Numbered from the stretch's first letter, positions 46,266-55,811 are shown. The stretch: 64,000 nt of DNA from Modicisalibacter sp049808615 (GCF_049808615.1 NZ_JBNCAN010000022.1:1-64000), one strand, 5' to 3'. A program made the numbers and translations. The notes: generated by a model not told the origin, from the letters alone.

Positions 46266-47576
46266 TTAGCCGTCCACGTCGGCGCGCACCACCATACACT
46301 CCATGCCTCGCTCCATGAGTTGCGCACAGGAACGGCGAGCCTGCCCTTCTTCCATGTCGACGAGCTGGGCCCGAAACACGCCTTGCTCGCTGGTCGATGG
46401 CGTCACGGCGACGCGGGAATCGTTCAGAGAGGCATCGAGTTGCCTGACGGCCTGCGAGGCCAGGTCCCGGGCCCCGCTGGGATCACGGAACGCTCCGACC
46501 TGGACCGCCCAGCCGTCCATCGAGCGCTGACCTTGGCGATCGACCTGGGCGATCAAGCGCTGGATGGGATCGTCCATGCTCTGTTCGTTCCGTCCCGCAG
46601 CGGCCGTAGCCGTGTTGGCTTTATTCTCGGTCGTTGCCACGGCAAGCGTTCTTGTGGCTCTCGTCCGAGTGGGCCGCGATATTGCCTTGGTGCTATCGAA
46701 GACATCGGCGCTGGCGATCCAGTCGTTGCGATTCAACAGGCCGGCGCGCACGAAGCCGCGATCGAGCAAGTCCGCCGTATGAGCGTCCCGCGATTTTGCA
46801 GTAAAGCCCCCCATTACCACGGTGACGATACGCCGCTCGTCGCGAACCGCCGAGGTCGCGACATTGAATCCCGATGCACGAATGTAGCCGGTCTTGAGCC
46901 CATCCGCACCGGCGTAACTATCCAGTAGATTGTTATGCCCGGTATGGGTCTTGCCACGATAGACGAAGCTAGTCTGGGAAAAGTAATCGTAGTACTCGGA
47001 AAAATCCTGCATCAGACTCAAGGAGAGCTTGGCCATGTCCTTCGCGGTGGTGACCTGCAAATCATCCGGCAAGCCCGAAGCGTTACGGAAGGTGGTCGCA
47101 TCCATACCAAGCGCTCGGGCCTTGTCGGTCATCTGCCCGGCGAAGGCACGCTCACTCCCCGCCAAGCCCTCCGCTACCACCACGGCCACATCATTGGCAG
47201 AACGCACGACCAGTGCAGGAATTATTTCCTTGATACTGATCCTGTCACCGGGACGTACCCACAGCTTGGAAGGTGGCTGCGCCGCGGCATGAGAAGAGAC
47301 CGGGAAGGTATCCTCCAGTGTCAAAGTGCCATCTTCCAATGCCTCAAACAGAAGATAAAGCGTCATCATCTTGGTCAGAGATGCCGGATAACGCGGAGCC
47401 TCAGCATTGGATGCGGACAACACCTCACCACTCTCCACATCCAACACGATGGAAGCGTAGCGCGGGTTGGGACCGGCCTGCGCCTGTAATGGCGCGAGGA
47501 GTGACGTAGCGATAACCATGAACGCGATGACGCTGCCAAAGCCACGCGAGAGGATGGAAAAAGAGTTGGATGCCAT
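46266..47576 (-). CDS. D-alanyl-D-alanine carboxypeptidase (S11) with C-terminal SPOR domain
   Basis: A 436-residue secreted penicillin-binding protein. The signal peptide (about 1-34) precedes a DacA/PBP5-like domain with active-site SxxK at Ser66-Lys69 (PASLTKMM), SxN in RSANDVAVV and KTG in GLKTGYIRASGFN. A linker with many Thr and Arg residues leads to a SPOR domain (about 350-436, WAVQVGAFRDPSGARDLAS), which binds denuded septal peptidoglycan. The usual amphipathic PBP5 membrane anchor is replaced by this domain. It should trim stem peptides at the division site. Confidence 0.9.
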   Translation of the reverse strand: MASNSFSILSRGFGSVIAFMVIATSLLAPLQAQAGPNPRYASIVLDVESGEVLSASNAEAPRYPASLTKMMTLYLLFEALEDGTLTLEDTFPVSSHAAAQPPSKLWVRPGDRISIKEIIPALVVRSANDVAVVVAEGLAGSERAFAGQMTDKARALGMDATTFRNASGLPDDLQVTTAKDMAKLSLSLMQDFSEYYDYFSQTSFVYRGKTHTGHNNLLDSYAGADGLKTGYIRASGFNVATSAVRDERRIVTVVMGGFTAKSRDAHTADLLDRGFVRAGLLNRNDWIASADVFDSTKAISRPTRTRATRTLAVATTENKANTATAAAGRNEQSMDDPIQRLIAQVDRQGQRSMDGWAVQVGAFRDPSGARDLASQAVRQLDASLNDSRVAVTPSTSEQGVFRAQLVDMEEGQARRSCAQLMERGMECMVVRADVDG

Positions 47577-47960
47577 GATTCTTCCCTTGCGCTTTTTTAT
47601 GTTGATGGTGAGTACCGCCGCCGTGGTGGCATCTCATCGAGTTATCAATTTGTAACTATTTTGTTACACAAAACAGCATTGTCGCTGGTTTGTCAATGCT
47701 GCAACTCTGTAGGACTTAAAAGACGACATTGTCCTGATATATGCGTAACTACTCAAGCCTCCCTTAGACTCCTCTCCCCATTTACTTCAGAGAAGCATTC
47801 AACTTTTTCTAAGCGTGGTCGTTATTGAACAAAAGAGTTAGGAATCCTGAGATTGTCGAGCGTCTCGTCGGCGGATAGCCCTCATTTCAGCATATAGAGG
47901 CTGTTGAGCATGCCGTGAACAGCGCCCTCTGACGAGGCTTATTCAGGATTTCGAAGACTT
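47577..47960. promoter_or_regulatory. Long divergent intergenic region between the carboxypeptidase and the HD-GYP gene
   Basis: About 400 bases without a gene. It contains GTAAC and GTTAC as an inverted repeat around six bases (47652-47667), close to the carboxypeptidase gene, and AT-rich stretches. I see no ORF, RNA gene or clear promoter in it, though both genes need one here. Confidence 0.4.
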
Positions 47961-47976
47961 ATCAATTGCAATTGAT
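47961..47976. promoter_or_regulatory. 16-bp perfect palindrome upstream of the HD-GYP gene
   Basis: ATCAATTGCAATTGAT is a complete palindrome ending 18 bases before the HD-GYP start codon. Such a site this near a start suggests a repressor operator. Confidence 0.5.
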
Positions 47977-47994
47977 CGATATGAGGCAATGGCT

Positions 47995-49260
47995 ATGCAG
48001 CAGGTCAGCGAGCCCGACAGCACTCTTGAACACTTGATTGGCGTGCCGGTTGAGCAGCTTCAGTCCGGCATGTACGTGGCTGCGCTCGACCGCCCCTGGA
48101 TCGAGACCCCCTTCATGCTCGAGGGGCTGCTACTGCAAGAAACAAAAGATCTTCAGGCGTTACGGCATTTCTGTAAAAAGGTGTACGTCGACCCCTCTCG
48201 CTCCAGTCCCGAAGCGGTGCGTCGGCTACGCACACTGAGCGTCCCTTCACGTTCACAAGCATCCTCTGCCCCTGCCACGCCTCGTCTTGTATATCCCATC
48301 AAGCGCACGGTCGAACAGGAGTTCAGCCATAGCCGGGGTGATTATCAGGAAGCCAAACAAATGGTGCATCGTCTGCTGAGGGATGAGCAGAACTGGCACC
48401 GCAACCTGCCCGACGTCAAGCATATGGTCGGTCGTTTTGCTGACTCTATACTCTCGAATCCCAGTGCACTCAACTGGCTGGCGCGTATCAAGCATGAAAG
48501 CGAATATACCGCCGAACACTGCCTCAATGTTGGCGTCGTGGCGATGATCTTCGGCCGTCATCTGGGTTTCGAGCGATCACAGATAGAAGAGTTGGGGCTT
48601 GCCGGCATGTTGCACGATGTTGGCAAGATGAAGCTCGATCAAACCATTCTGAACAAGCCCGGCAAGCTGACCGAAGAAGAGTTCGCCCACATCAAGACCC
48701 ATGTGCTCGAAGGCTACGCCATGCTCAAGGACGAGCAACTATCATTGACGATAAAAGAGGCTTGCCGCGATCATCATGAACGTCTGAACGGCACGGGCTA
48801 TCCGTCTGGCAAACGACAAGAAGAGATCGACTGCACCGCAAGGATCATCGCGATTGTCGACACTTACGATGCCATCACCAGCGATCGTGTTTATGGTCCG
48901 GCGCGCCCCACCGCGGAAGCGCTCGATATTCTTTATAAGCTACGCTGTACCCACTACGACGAAGAACTCGTCATACGTTTCATCGAATGCATCGGCATCT
49001 ACCCACCGGGCTCCATTGTCGAATTGCATAACGGCATGATCGCCGTGGTGCTGTCCGTGGAACCAAATAAACGCCTGAAACCGAAGATCCTGGTGATGCT
49101 AGACGAAGACAAGAATCCGATACATCAGACAACCCTCGATTTGGCCGATCCCAAAGTATTCGACGACAAACGCCTGAACATCAAGAAGGTGCTACCACCG
49201 GGCTCCTACAACATCCATCTGGAAGGATTGATGGAGCGACTGCTTCAGCCGACCGCTTGA
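47995..49260 (+). CDS. HD-GYP phosphodiesterase with N-terminal DUF3391
   Basis: A 421-residue cytoplasmic protein. The N-terminal DUF3391 region (LIGVPVEQLQSGMYVAALDRPW, about residues 15-140) is followed by the HD-GYP domain: HCLNVGVVAMIFG, LHDVGKMKLD near residue 206, and HHERLNGTGYPSG near 262. All motifs of the cyclic-di-GMP hydrolase are intact. It probably lowers c-di-GMP and so biofilm and motility switches. Start 47995 has GAGG eight bases upstream. Confidence 0.9.
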   Translation: MQQVSEPDSTLEHLIGVPVEQLQSGMYVAALDRPWIETPFMLEGLLLQETKDLQALRHFCKKVYVDPSRSSPEAVRRLRTLSVPSRSQASSAPATPRLVYPIKRTVEQEFSHSRGDYQEAKQMVHRLLRDEQNWHRNLPDVKHMVGRFADSILSNPSALNWLARIKHESEYTAEHCLNVGVVAMIFGRHLGFERSQIEELGLAGMLHDVGKMKLDQTILNKPGKLTEEEFAHIKTHVLEGYAMLKDEQLSLTIKEACRDHHERLNGTGYPSGKRQEEIDCTARIIAIVDTYDAITSDRVYGPARPTAEALDILYKLRCTHYDEELVIRFIECIGIYPPGSIVELHNGMIAVVLSVEPNKRLKPKILVMLDEDKNPIHQTTLDLADPKVFDDKRLNIKKVLPPGSYNIHLEGLMERLLQPTA

Positions 49261-49316
49261 GCATGGACATAGCGCTTCCCTATTACATCCATACACAATT
49301 CAAATAAACAAATAGT

Positions 49317-49343
49317 TACATAAACCATCACTACCGCCGATAT
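49317..49343 (+). promoter_or_regulatory. Possible sigma-28-type promoter of the third chemoreceptor
   Basis: TACA, 15 bases, GCCGATAT is close to TAAA-N15-GCCGATAA. The -10 half is strong, the -35 half weaker. It lies 65 bases before the chemoreceptor start. Confidence 0.45.
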
Positions 49344-49407
49344 GAGTCAGCATGGATAGCAACGCATCCTCATGGTTTTTCTGACCCATTGGACTCGGAG
49401 TGTGGTA

Positions 49408-51111
49408 GTGAACAGAATTTTCTCAGCAGCAAGAAACATGACGCTCAAGTCACGTCTGATAGCGGGTTTCTCTGCCGTCATCATGCTCATGGTCGTGTTG
49501 ACCGGTATCGGCATCATCCAGGTCAAAGCCATCGATCAAGGACTGACGACCATCAATGACGTGAATAGCGTGAAGCAGCGGCACGCCATCGACTTCCGCG
49601 GTAGCGTACATGATCGTGCCATCGCCCTGCGCGACATCACTCTCGTTGAAGACAGCGCCTCCCTCGATGCCTTGCTGGCGCTTATCGCCAAGCTCGAGGC
49701 TGACTACCAGGCAGCGTCAGCGAGCATGCAGACCATGTTCGATGAACGCAGCGATATCACCGCCAAAGAACGTACTGCACTCGCCGCCATTCAGGAAGTC
49801 GAGAACGCCGCCAAGCCGCTGGTGGAAACGTTGATCGAGCAGCGCCTTGCCGGTGACATCCAGGGCGCTCAGACGCTTCTGCTGAGCGAGGTCGGTCCCC
49901 TCTTCGCCAACTGGCTAAAGGTCATCAACGTGTTCATCGACCTCCAGGAAGCGATGAACCAGATCGAAACGGCCTCGGCCCGCGATATGGCCAGCGGCTT
50001 TCAACTGCTCATGCTGCTCCTCTGCGGTGCAGCCGTCGCCATCGGCCTACTAGTGGCCTTCCTGCTGACTCGCTGGCTGCTCCGCGCCCTTGGCGCCGAA
50101 CCTTACCAGGTCAAGGCCTTCGCCGAGGCCATCGGTCATGGCAAGCTGGCCACGCGTGTCGATCTGCGTCCCGGAGACCGACACAGCATCATGGCAGGCT
50201 TGGTGAGCATGGCGCAGCAGCTGCAGTCGACGGTTTCCAACGTGCGCAACTCGGCACAATCCGTGGCCGAGAGCAGTCGGCAAATCGCCGATGGCAACAA
50301 CGAACTCGCCTCGCGTACCGAGCAACAAGCCAGCGCGTTGGCACAGACCGCCTCTTCCATGGAGGAGCTTGGCAGTACCGTGCAGCAGAATGCCGACAAC
50401 GCCCGTCAAGCCAGCGAACAGGCCAACAATGCCTCTCAGGTCGCAATGCGCGGCGGTGAGGTTGTGGGACAGGTCGTCGACACCATGAACGATCTCAATC
50501 AGCGCTCCCGGGAGATCGTCGACATCATCGGCATGATCGACTCAATCGCCTTCCAGACCAACATTCTGGCACTCAACGCTTCGGTAGAGGCCGCACGGGC
50601 CGGCGAACATGGACGCGGCTTTGCCGTGGTGGCCAGTGAGGTGCGCCTGCTCGCCCAGCGTAGCGCCGAGGCCTCCAAGCAGATCAACACCCTGATCACC
50701 GGTAACCTCAAGCGTGTCGAGGAAGGCTCTCAACTGGTGGCCGAGGCCGGCCGTACCACCGACGAGATCGTCGCCTCGATCCAGCGCGTTACCCAGATCA
50801 TGGAGGAGATCAGCAACGCCAGCGCCGAACAGAGTGACGGTGTGCAGCAAGTCAGCGAGGCGGTCACCCAGATGGACCAGACCACCCAGCAGAACTCTGC
50901 CCTGGTGGCGGATAGCGCCAGCGTCGCCAATCATCTTAGCGCACGTGCCCAGCAACTCATCGAAGCGATGGCGATCTTCCAGCTGGAGCAAGGTACTTCA
51001 CACACCCCTGATCTTCAGGCGTCAAAAAAGGCCTCTCCCGCTCCAAGGCTCACCCAGGCGGTTTCTCGCCATAGCCCGGCCGCACGAGAGGATGATTGGC
51101 AAAGCTTCTAG
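49408..51111 (+). CDS. Methyl-accepting chemotaxis protein with C-terminal CheR/CheB pentapeptide
   Basis: A 567-residue chemoreceptor: first membrane helix (about 20-43), a four-helix-bundle-type sensor domain (NDVNSVKQRHAIDFRGSVHDRAIALRDI), second membrane helix (about 190-216), HAMP and the signalling domain with SIAFQTNILALNASVEAARAGEHG. The last residues DDWQSF match the xWxxF tether for CheR and CheB, unlike the other two receptors here. The GTG at 49408 follows CGGAG by eight bases. ATGs at 49372 and 49438 are alternatives. Confidence 0.88.
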   Translation: MNRIFSAARNMTLKSRLIAGFSAVIMLMVVLTGIGIIQVKAIDQGLTTINDVNSVKQRHAIDFRGSVHDRAIALRDITLVEDSASLDALLALIAKLEADYQAASASMQTMFDERSDITAKERTALAAIQEVENAAKPLVETLIEQRLAGDIQGAQTLLLSEVGPLFANWLKVINVFIDLQEAMNQIETASARDMASGFQLLMLLLCGAAVAIGLLVAFLLTRWLLRALGAEPYQVKAFAEAIGHGKLATRVDLRPGDRHSIMAGLVSMAQQLQSTVSNVRNSAQSVAESSRQIADGNNELASRTEQQASALAQTASSMEELGSTVQQNADNARQASEQANNASQVAMRGGEVVGQVVDTMNDLNQRSREIVDIIGMIDSIAFQTNILALNASVEAARAGEHGRGFAVVASEVRLLAQRSAEASKQINTLITGNLKRVEEGSQLVAEAGRTTDEIVASIQRVTQIMEEISNASAEQSDGVQQVSEAVTQMDQTTQQNSALVADSASVANHLSARAQQLIEAMAIFQLEQGTSHTPDLQASKKASPAPRLTQAVSRHSPAAREDDWQSF

Positions 51112-51146
51112 ACAACCGGGCTGAGATGTTGCGGAAAATCAATTGT

Positions 51147-51175
51147 AAAAAAAGAACGCGGCCTCGGCCGCGTTC
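51147..51175 (-). terminator. Rho-independent terminator after adhP
   Basis: On the minus strand GAACGCGGCC and GGCCGCGTTC form a perfect 10-bp stem with a two-base centre, followed by seven T residues. It ends the monooxygenase-ALDH-ADH operon 30 bases past the adhP stop and may also stop the convergent chemoreceptor transcript. Confidence 0.92.
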
Positions 51176-51205
51176 CTGTCGTCCACGAGTCGTCTTTCGC
51201 GATTC

Positions 51206-52234
51206 TCAACTCGCCAGATCCATCACCACCCTTCCTTCAATCTTGCCCTCCATCATACGCGAGAAGACGTCGTTGATGTTTTCCAGCTTATCGGTGGAAA
51301 CCGTTGCCTTGACCTTGCCGTCCGCGGCGAACTGCAGCGACTCCTGCAGATCGCTACGGGTACCCACGATGGAGCCTCGCACGGTGATGCCGTTGAGTAC
51401 CGTCTCGAAGATGGGCAACGGGAAGTTCCCAGGCGGTAGACCATTGAGCGAGATGGTGCCGCCGCGACGTACCATGCCCTGAGCCTGTTCGAAGGCCTTG
51501 GGCGAGACCGCGGTGACCAGTACGCCGTGAGCGCCACCAATTTCCTTCTTCAGATAGGCGACCGGATCGGTCTTCATTGCATTGACCGTGACCGTGGCAC
51601 CCAATCGCTCGGCCAGGGCCAGCTTGGTATCGTCGATGTCCACGGCGGCCACGTTCAGACCCATGGCCTTGGCATACTGCACCGCCATGTGACCCAGCCC
51701 GCCGATACCGGAGATCACCACCCACTGCCCCGGCTTGGTGTCGGTCATCTTGAGTCCCTTGTAGACCGTCACCCCGGCACACAGTACCGGCGCGATCTCG
51801 ACGAAATCGACGCTGTCCGGCAGATGGCCGACATAAGCCGCCTCACCCACCGCATAGTCGGCAAAACCGCCGTTGACCGAGTAACCGGTGTTCTGCTGGG
51901 ACTCGCACAGCGTCTCCCAACCACGCAGGCAGTGCTCGCAGTGGCCGCAGGCGGAATAGAGCCAGGGAATGCCGACCCGATCGCCTTCCTTGACGTAGTC
52001 GACGCCTTCACCCACCGCCGCCACATGGCCGACCCCTTCGTGGCCGGGAATGAAGGGCGGTGACGGCTTGACCGGCCAGTCGCCGTGGGCGGCATGTAGA
52101 TCGGTGTGACAGACCCCGGAGGCGGCGATCTTCACCAGTACCTCGCCCTTGCCGGGACGTGGTACCTCGACCTCCTCGATCTCCAGGGGTTGGCCGAAGG
52201 CACGCACGACCGCGGCTTTCATCGTCTTATCCAT
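51206..52234 (-). CDS. adhP: AdhP-type zinc alcohol dehydrogenase
   Basis: A 342-residue medium-chain zinc dehydrogenase. Catalytic zinc ligands are in GVCHTDLHAAHGDW and GHEGVGHVAAVG; structural zinc Cys residues are in CGHCEHCLRGWETLC; the NAD site is ISGIGGLGHMAVQYAKAMG. AdhP interconverts ethanol or other short alcohols and aldehydes. GGAG is eight bases before ATG 52234. It is the last gene of the operon started by the flavin monooxygenase. Confidence 0.88.
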   Translation of the reverse strand: MDKTMKAAVVRAFGQPLEIEEVEVPRPGKGEVLVKIAASGVCHTDLHAAHGDWPVKPSPPFIPGHEGVGHVAAVGEGVDYVKEGDRVGIPWLYSACGHCEHCLRGWETLCESQQNTGYSVNGGFADYAVGEAAYVGHLPDSVDFVEIAPVLCAGVTVYKGLKMTDTKPGQWVVISGIGGLGHMAVQYAKAMGLNVAAVDIDDTKLALAERLGATVTVNAMKTDPVAYLKKEIGGAHGVLVTAVSPKAFEQAQGMVRRGGTISLNGLPPGNFPLPIFETVLNGITVRGSIVGTRSDLQESLQFAADGKVKATVSTDKLENINDVFSRMMEGKIEGRVVMDLAS

Positions 52235-52300
52235 GATACTTGCTCCAGGCGTTGAAGGGGGCGGCTGAAACGCCGCCCCCAAGGGTGGATCATCGATACA

Positions 52301-53821
52301 TCAGAAGAAGCCCATCGGATTGATGTCGTAGCTGACCAGCAGGTTCTTGGTCTGTTGGTAGTGCTCTAGGGCCATCTTGTGGGTCTCGCGGCCGATGCCG
52401 GACTTCTTGTAGCCACCGAAGGCCGCATGGGCCGGGTACTGGTGGTAGCAGTTGGTCCAGACGCGCCCGGCCTGAATGCCGCGGCCCATGCGGAAGGCGA
52501 CGTTCATGTCCCGGGTCCAGACGCCGGCGCCGAGGCCGAACTCGGTGTCGTTGGCGATCGCCAAGGCCTCCGCCTCGTCCTTGAAGGTGGTCACGGAGAC
52601 TACCGGGCCGAAGATCTCCTCCTGGAACACGCGCATCTTGTTGTTGCCCTTGAGCAGGGTCGGCTGGATGTAATAGCCCCGCGAGAGTTCCGGATCGAGG
52701 CTCTCCTTGCCGCCGCCGGTCAGGAACTCGGCGCCCTCCTCGCGAGCCACGTCCATGTAGGACATGATCTTGTCGAACTGCTCCTCGGAGACCTGGGCCC
52801 CGACCTGGACGTCGGTATCCAGCGGATTGCCGCGCTTGATGGCCTGGGTGCGCTCCATGACCTTGGCCATGAAGGCGTCGTACATGCCTTCCTGCACCAG
52901 CGCCCGGGACGGGCAGGTACACACCTCGCCCTGGTTGAGGAAGGCCAGCACCAGCCCTTCCACCGCCTTGTCGATGAACTCCGGCTCGGCGTTCATGATG
53001 TCGGCGAAGTAGACGTTGGGCGACTTGCCGCCCAGTTCCACGGTGGAGGGAATGATGTTCTCCGCGGCGCACTTGAGGATATGCGAGCCGATCGGCGTGG
53101 AGCCGGTGAAGGCGATCTTGGCGATGCGCTTGTGGGTGGCAAGCGCCTGGCCGGCCTCCTCGCCATAGCCGTTGACGATGTTGAGCACGCCCGGAGGCAA
53201 TAGATCGCCGATCAGCTCCACCACCTTGAGGATCGACACCGGCGTCTGCTCGGCGGGCTTCAGTACCACGCAGTTGCCTGCCGCCAGGGCCGGTGCCAGC
53301 TTCCAGGTGGCCATCAGGATCGGGAAGTTCCAGGGGATGATCTGCCCCACCACGCCGAGCGGCTCATGGAAATGATAGGCCACGGTGTTGGCGTCGATGT
53401 CGGCGGCAGTGCCCTCCTGGGCGCGAATGCAGCCGGCGAAGTAGCGGAAGTGATCCACCGCCAGGGGCAGGTCCGCGTTCAGCGTCTCGCGCACCGCCTT
53501 GCCGTTGTCCCAGGTCTCGGCGACGGCGAGCATCTCCAGGTTCTGCTCTATACGGTCGGCGATCTTGAGCAGGATGTTGCTGCGTTCCGCCGCCGAGGTC
53601 TTGCCCCAGACCGGCGCGGCCTGGTGCGCGGCCTCCACGGCCTTGTCGATATCCTCGGCGGTGGAGCGTGCCACCTCGCAGAATACCTCGCCGGTGACCG
53701 GGGTGACGTTGTCGAAGTACTGACCCTTGACGGGATCGACGAACTCACCGCCGATGTAATTGCCGTAGCGCTTGTCGAAATTGACCAGCGAATCGCTGGT
53801 GCCGGGGTTGGCATAGATCAT
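52301..53821 (-). CDS. exaC: ExaC-type aldehyde dehydrogenase
   Basis: A 506-residue NAD-dependent aldehyde dehydrogenase: FTGSTPIGSHIL, Glu in TVELGGKSPNV, and the catalytic Cys301 in NQGEVCTCPSR. It belongs to the acetaldehyde dehydrogenase group (ExaC/AcoD) found with ethanol or acetoin catabolism. ATG 53821 is chosen because AGGAG is seven bases upstream. It lies between the monooxygenase and alcohol dehydrogenase genes. Confidence 0.88.
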   Translation of the reverse strand: MIYANPGTSDSLVNFDKRYGNYIGGEFVDPVKGQYFDNVTPVTGEVFCEVARSTAEDIDKAVEAAHQAAPVWGKTSAAERSNILLKIADRIEQNLEMLAVAETWDNGKAVRETLNADLPLAVDHFRYFAGCIRAQEGTAADIDANTVAYHFHEPLGVVGQIIPWNFPILMATWKLAPALAAGNCVVLKPAEQTPVSILKVVELIGDLLPPGVLNIVNGYGEEAGQALATHKRIAKIAFTGSTPIGSHILKCAAENIIPSTVELGGKSPNVYFADIMNAEPEFIDKAVEGLVLAFLNQGEVCTCPSRALVQEGMYDAFMAKVMERTQAIKRGNPLDTDVQVGAQVSEEQFDKIMSYMDVAREEGAEFLTGGGKESLDPELSRGYYIQPTLLKGNNKMRVFQEEIFGPVVSVTTFKDEAEALAIANDTEFGLGAGVWTRDMNVAFRMGRGIQAGRVWTNCYHQYPAHAAFGGYKKSGIGRETHKMALEHYQQTKNLLVSYDINPMGFF

Positions 53822-53901
53822 GACGATGCTCCTGAGAGTGTTATGGTTGTACAGGTCCACTGACAGTGTTGGACACGCCAGCGAAACACGACATACTACC
53901 T

Positions 53902-53939
53902 TGGCAGGAACACGCCTCCTCCTTTGGTAGGAGCTGCCA
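53902..53939 (-). other. Stem-loop between the monooxygenase and ExaC genes
   Basis: On the minus strand TGGCAG and CTGCCA pair, with a nested CTCCT/AGGAG stem. No T-run follows, so it is more likely an mRNA-processing or stability structure than a terminator. Confidence 0.45.
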
Positions 53940-53953
53940 GGAAGCAGGGTCAA

Positions 53954-55750
53954 TCAAGATAAGTGGTGCACTTCCTGCAGACCGTAGACCGGCGTGGGAA
54001 TTCCTTCCATCCGCGCCTTGAGCTGCAGCGCCAGATAGTGGGAGTAGTGACGGGACTGATGCAGGTTGCCGCCGTGAAACCACAGCGCTTCCTGCTGGGT
54101 CGGCTTCCACATGTTGCGCAGCTCCCCCTCCCAGGGCCCGGGGTCCTTCGGGGTATCGGAGCCCAGTCCCCAGCACTTGCCGACCTTGTCGGCCACCTCC
54201 TGGGAAATCAGCTTGGCCGCCCAGCCATTCATCGAGCCGAAGCCCGTGGCCAGCACGATCAGATCCGCGGGCAGTTCGGTGCCATCGGTAAGCGTGACGG
54301 AGTGCTCGTTGATCTTCTCGATCGTCACTCCGCTGGCAAGCTTGATGTCGCCATTGGCGATCAGCTCCGAGGCCCCCACATCGATGTAGTAGCCGGAGCC
54401 CCGCCGCAGGTACTTGAGGAACAGCCCGGAGTCGTCGGCACCGAAATCCAGCAGGAAGCCGGCGTCCTCCAGCCTCCGGTAGAACTCGGCGTCCCGCTCG
54501 CGAATCACGTCGAAGGCCGGCCTCTGGAAGTCGGGTAGCACCTTGTAGGGAATCGAGGCGAAGGTAAGATCGGCTTTCGAGGTCGTCATCCCGGCCTCGA
54601 CGGCTTTCTCGGAATAGAGCGGACCGAGAACCTCCTCCATCAGCGAGTCGGACTTGACGATGTGGGTCGAGGAGCGCTGCACCATGGTCACATCGGCCCC
54701 GTTCTCCCACAGGTCGCCAGCGATGTCGTGGGCCGAGTTGTTGGCGCCGAGCACGATGCACCGCTTGCCGCCATACTCTTTACCACCCGGGTGTCGACTC
54801 GAGTGATGAAGCTGGCCCTTGAAGGATTCGGCCCCGGGAATCTCGGGAATGTTGGGCATGCCGGACATGCCGGTGGCCAGGATCAGCTGCTTAGGGCGCA
54901 GCACCACCTCCTCGCCATGGCGGTCGACCCGCACCACCCACTCGCCGGCGATCTCATCGAAATAGGCGGACTGGCACTGGGTCGAGCTCCAGTAGTTGAG
55001 TTCCATCACCTTGGTGTACATCTCCAGCCAGTCACCGATCTTGTCCTTGGGCGAGAACACCGGCCAGGTCTCGGGAAAGGGCATGTACGGCAGGTGGTCG
55101 TACCACACCGGGTCGTGCAGGCAGAGAGACTTGTAGCGGTTGCGCCAGGAGTCTCCCGCCCGGGCGTTGCGCTCGATGATGAGGGTGGGCACGCCGAGCT
55201 GCTTGAGTCGTGCCCCCAGGCCGATGCCGCCCTGGCCGCCACCGATGATCACGCAGTAAGGCTGATGTTCGTACCCCAGGATGCGCTCCTCTTCCTGCTT
55301 GCGCTCAAGCCAGCTGCGCCGATTCTTGGTCGCGCCATGCTCGGCGCCCTTGGGGCGCTTGTGGCCCTTGGGCTCCGGGAAGTCCTTGAGTGCCGACATG
55401 GTGGTCAACAGCGTCCAGCACTTGCCATCCTTCAGCCTGAGCAGGCCTCTGCCGTTCGCCACAGCGGTCTCGAAGGTCATCCAGGCCTCTACCACACCCT
55501 CCGACTTGCTGGCCTCACCCTCCACTTGCCAGTTCATGGGTCGCGCCTCGTCGAGGGTAGCTTTGAGCATGGACTGGATCTCATCCTTGCCCTCCACTGT
55601 CTTGATGTTCCAGGTGAAGGCGATCAGATCTCGCCAGTAGCAGTCGTCCTGAAACAGGTCCATTACCCCCTGGAGATCCTGCTTGCGCAGGGCAGTGTCG
55701 AAATCGGTCAGCCATTGACTTACCTGCTGGGTCGGTGTGCTTGTTGTCAT
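53954..55750 (-). CDS. Flavin-containing monooxygenase-like protein with NTF2-like N-terminal domain
   Basis: A 598-residue protein. An NTF2/SnoaL-like domain occupies about residues 10-125. The flavoprotein part has the FAD-binding GGGQGGIG at 170-177, and the class B monooxygenase fingerprint is near FKGQLHHSSRH, where the usual aromatic last residue is His. The NADPH site is VLGANNSAHDIAGDLW. It may oxygenate a ketone, amine or similar compound, giving alcohol and aldehyde handled by the next two genes. ATG 55750 has GGAGA upstream. A sigma-54-type promoter lies just before it. Confidence 0.8.
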   Translation of the reverse strand: MTTSTPTQQVSQWLTDFDTALRKQDLQGVMDLFQDDCYWRDLIAFTWNIKTVEGKDEIQSMLKATLDEARPMNWQVEGEASKSEGVVEAWMTFETAVANGRGLLRLKDGKCWTLLTTMSALKDFPEPKGHKRPKGAEHGATKNRRSWLERKQEEERILGYEHQPYCVIIGGGQGGIGLGARLKQLGVPTLIIERNARAGDSWRNRYKSLCLHDPVWYDHLPYMPFPETWPVFSPKDKIGDWLEMYTKVMELNYWSSTQCQSAYFDEIAGEWVVRVDRHGEEVVLRPKQLILATGMSGMPNIPEIPGAESFKGQLHHSSRHPGGKEYGGKRCIVLGANNSAHDIAGDLWENGADVTMVQRSSTHIVKSDSLMEEVLGPLYSEKAVEAGMTTSKADLTFASIPYKVLPDFQRPAFDVIRERDAEFYRRLEDAGFLLDFGADDSGLFLKYLRRGSGYYIDVGASELIANGDIKLASGVTIEKINEHSVTLTDGTELPADLIVLATGFGSMNGWAAKLISQEVADKVGKCWGLGSDTPKDPGPWEGELRNMWKPTQQEALWFHGGNLHQSRHYSHYLALQLKARMEGIPTPVYGLQEVHHLS

Positions 55751-55795
55751 CGTTGTTCTCCGTCTCCTGTCATGGAATTGATGCCCATAACTCAT

Positions 55796-55811
55796 GGCAG
55801 GATTCATGCCA
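55796..55811 (-). promoter_or_regulatory. Sigma-54 promoter of the monooxygenase operon
   Basis: TGGCATGAATCCTGCC on the minus strand has GG and GC at the exact -24/-12 spacing and matches the TGGCAC-N5-TTGC consensus except at two positions. It lies 46 bases before the monooxygenase start, facing the operon, with a sigma-54 activator gene divergent from it. Confidence 0.72.

Noticed and set aside
52290..53072. A long same-strand alternative frame
   Set aside because: It is a second frame of the ExaC-type aldehyde dehydrogenase, whose catalytic residues are in the other frame.
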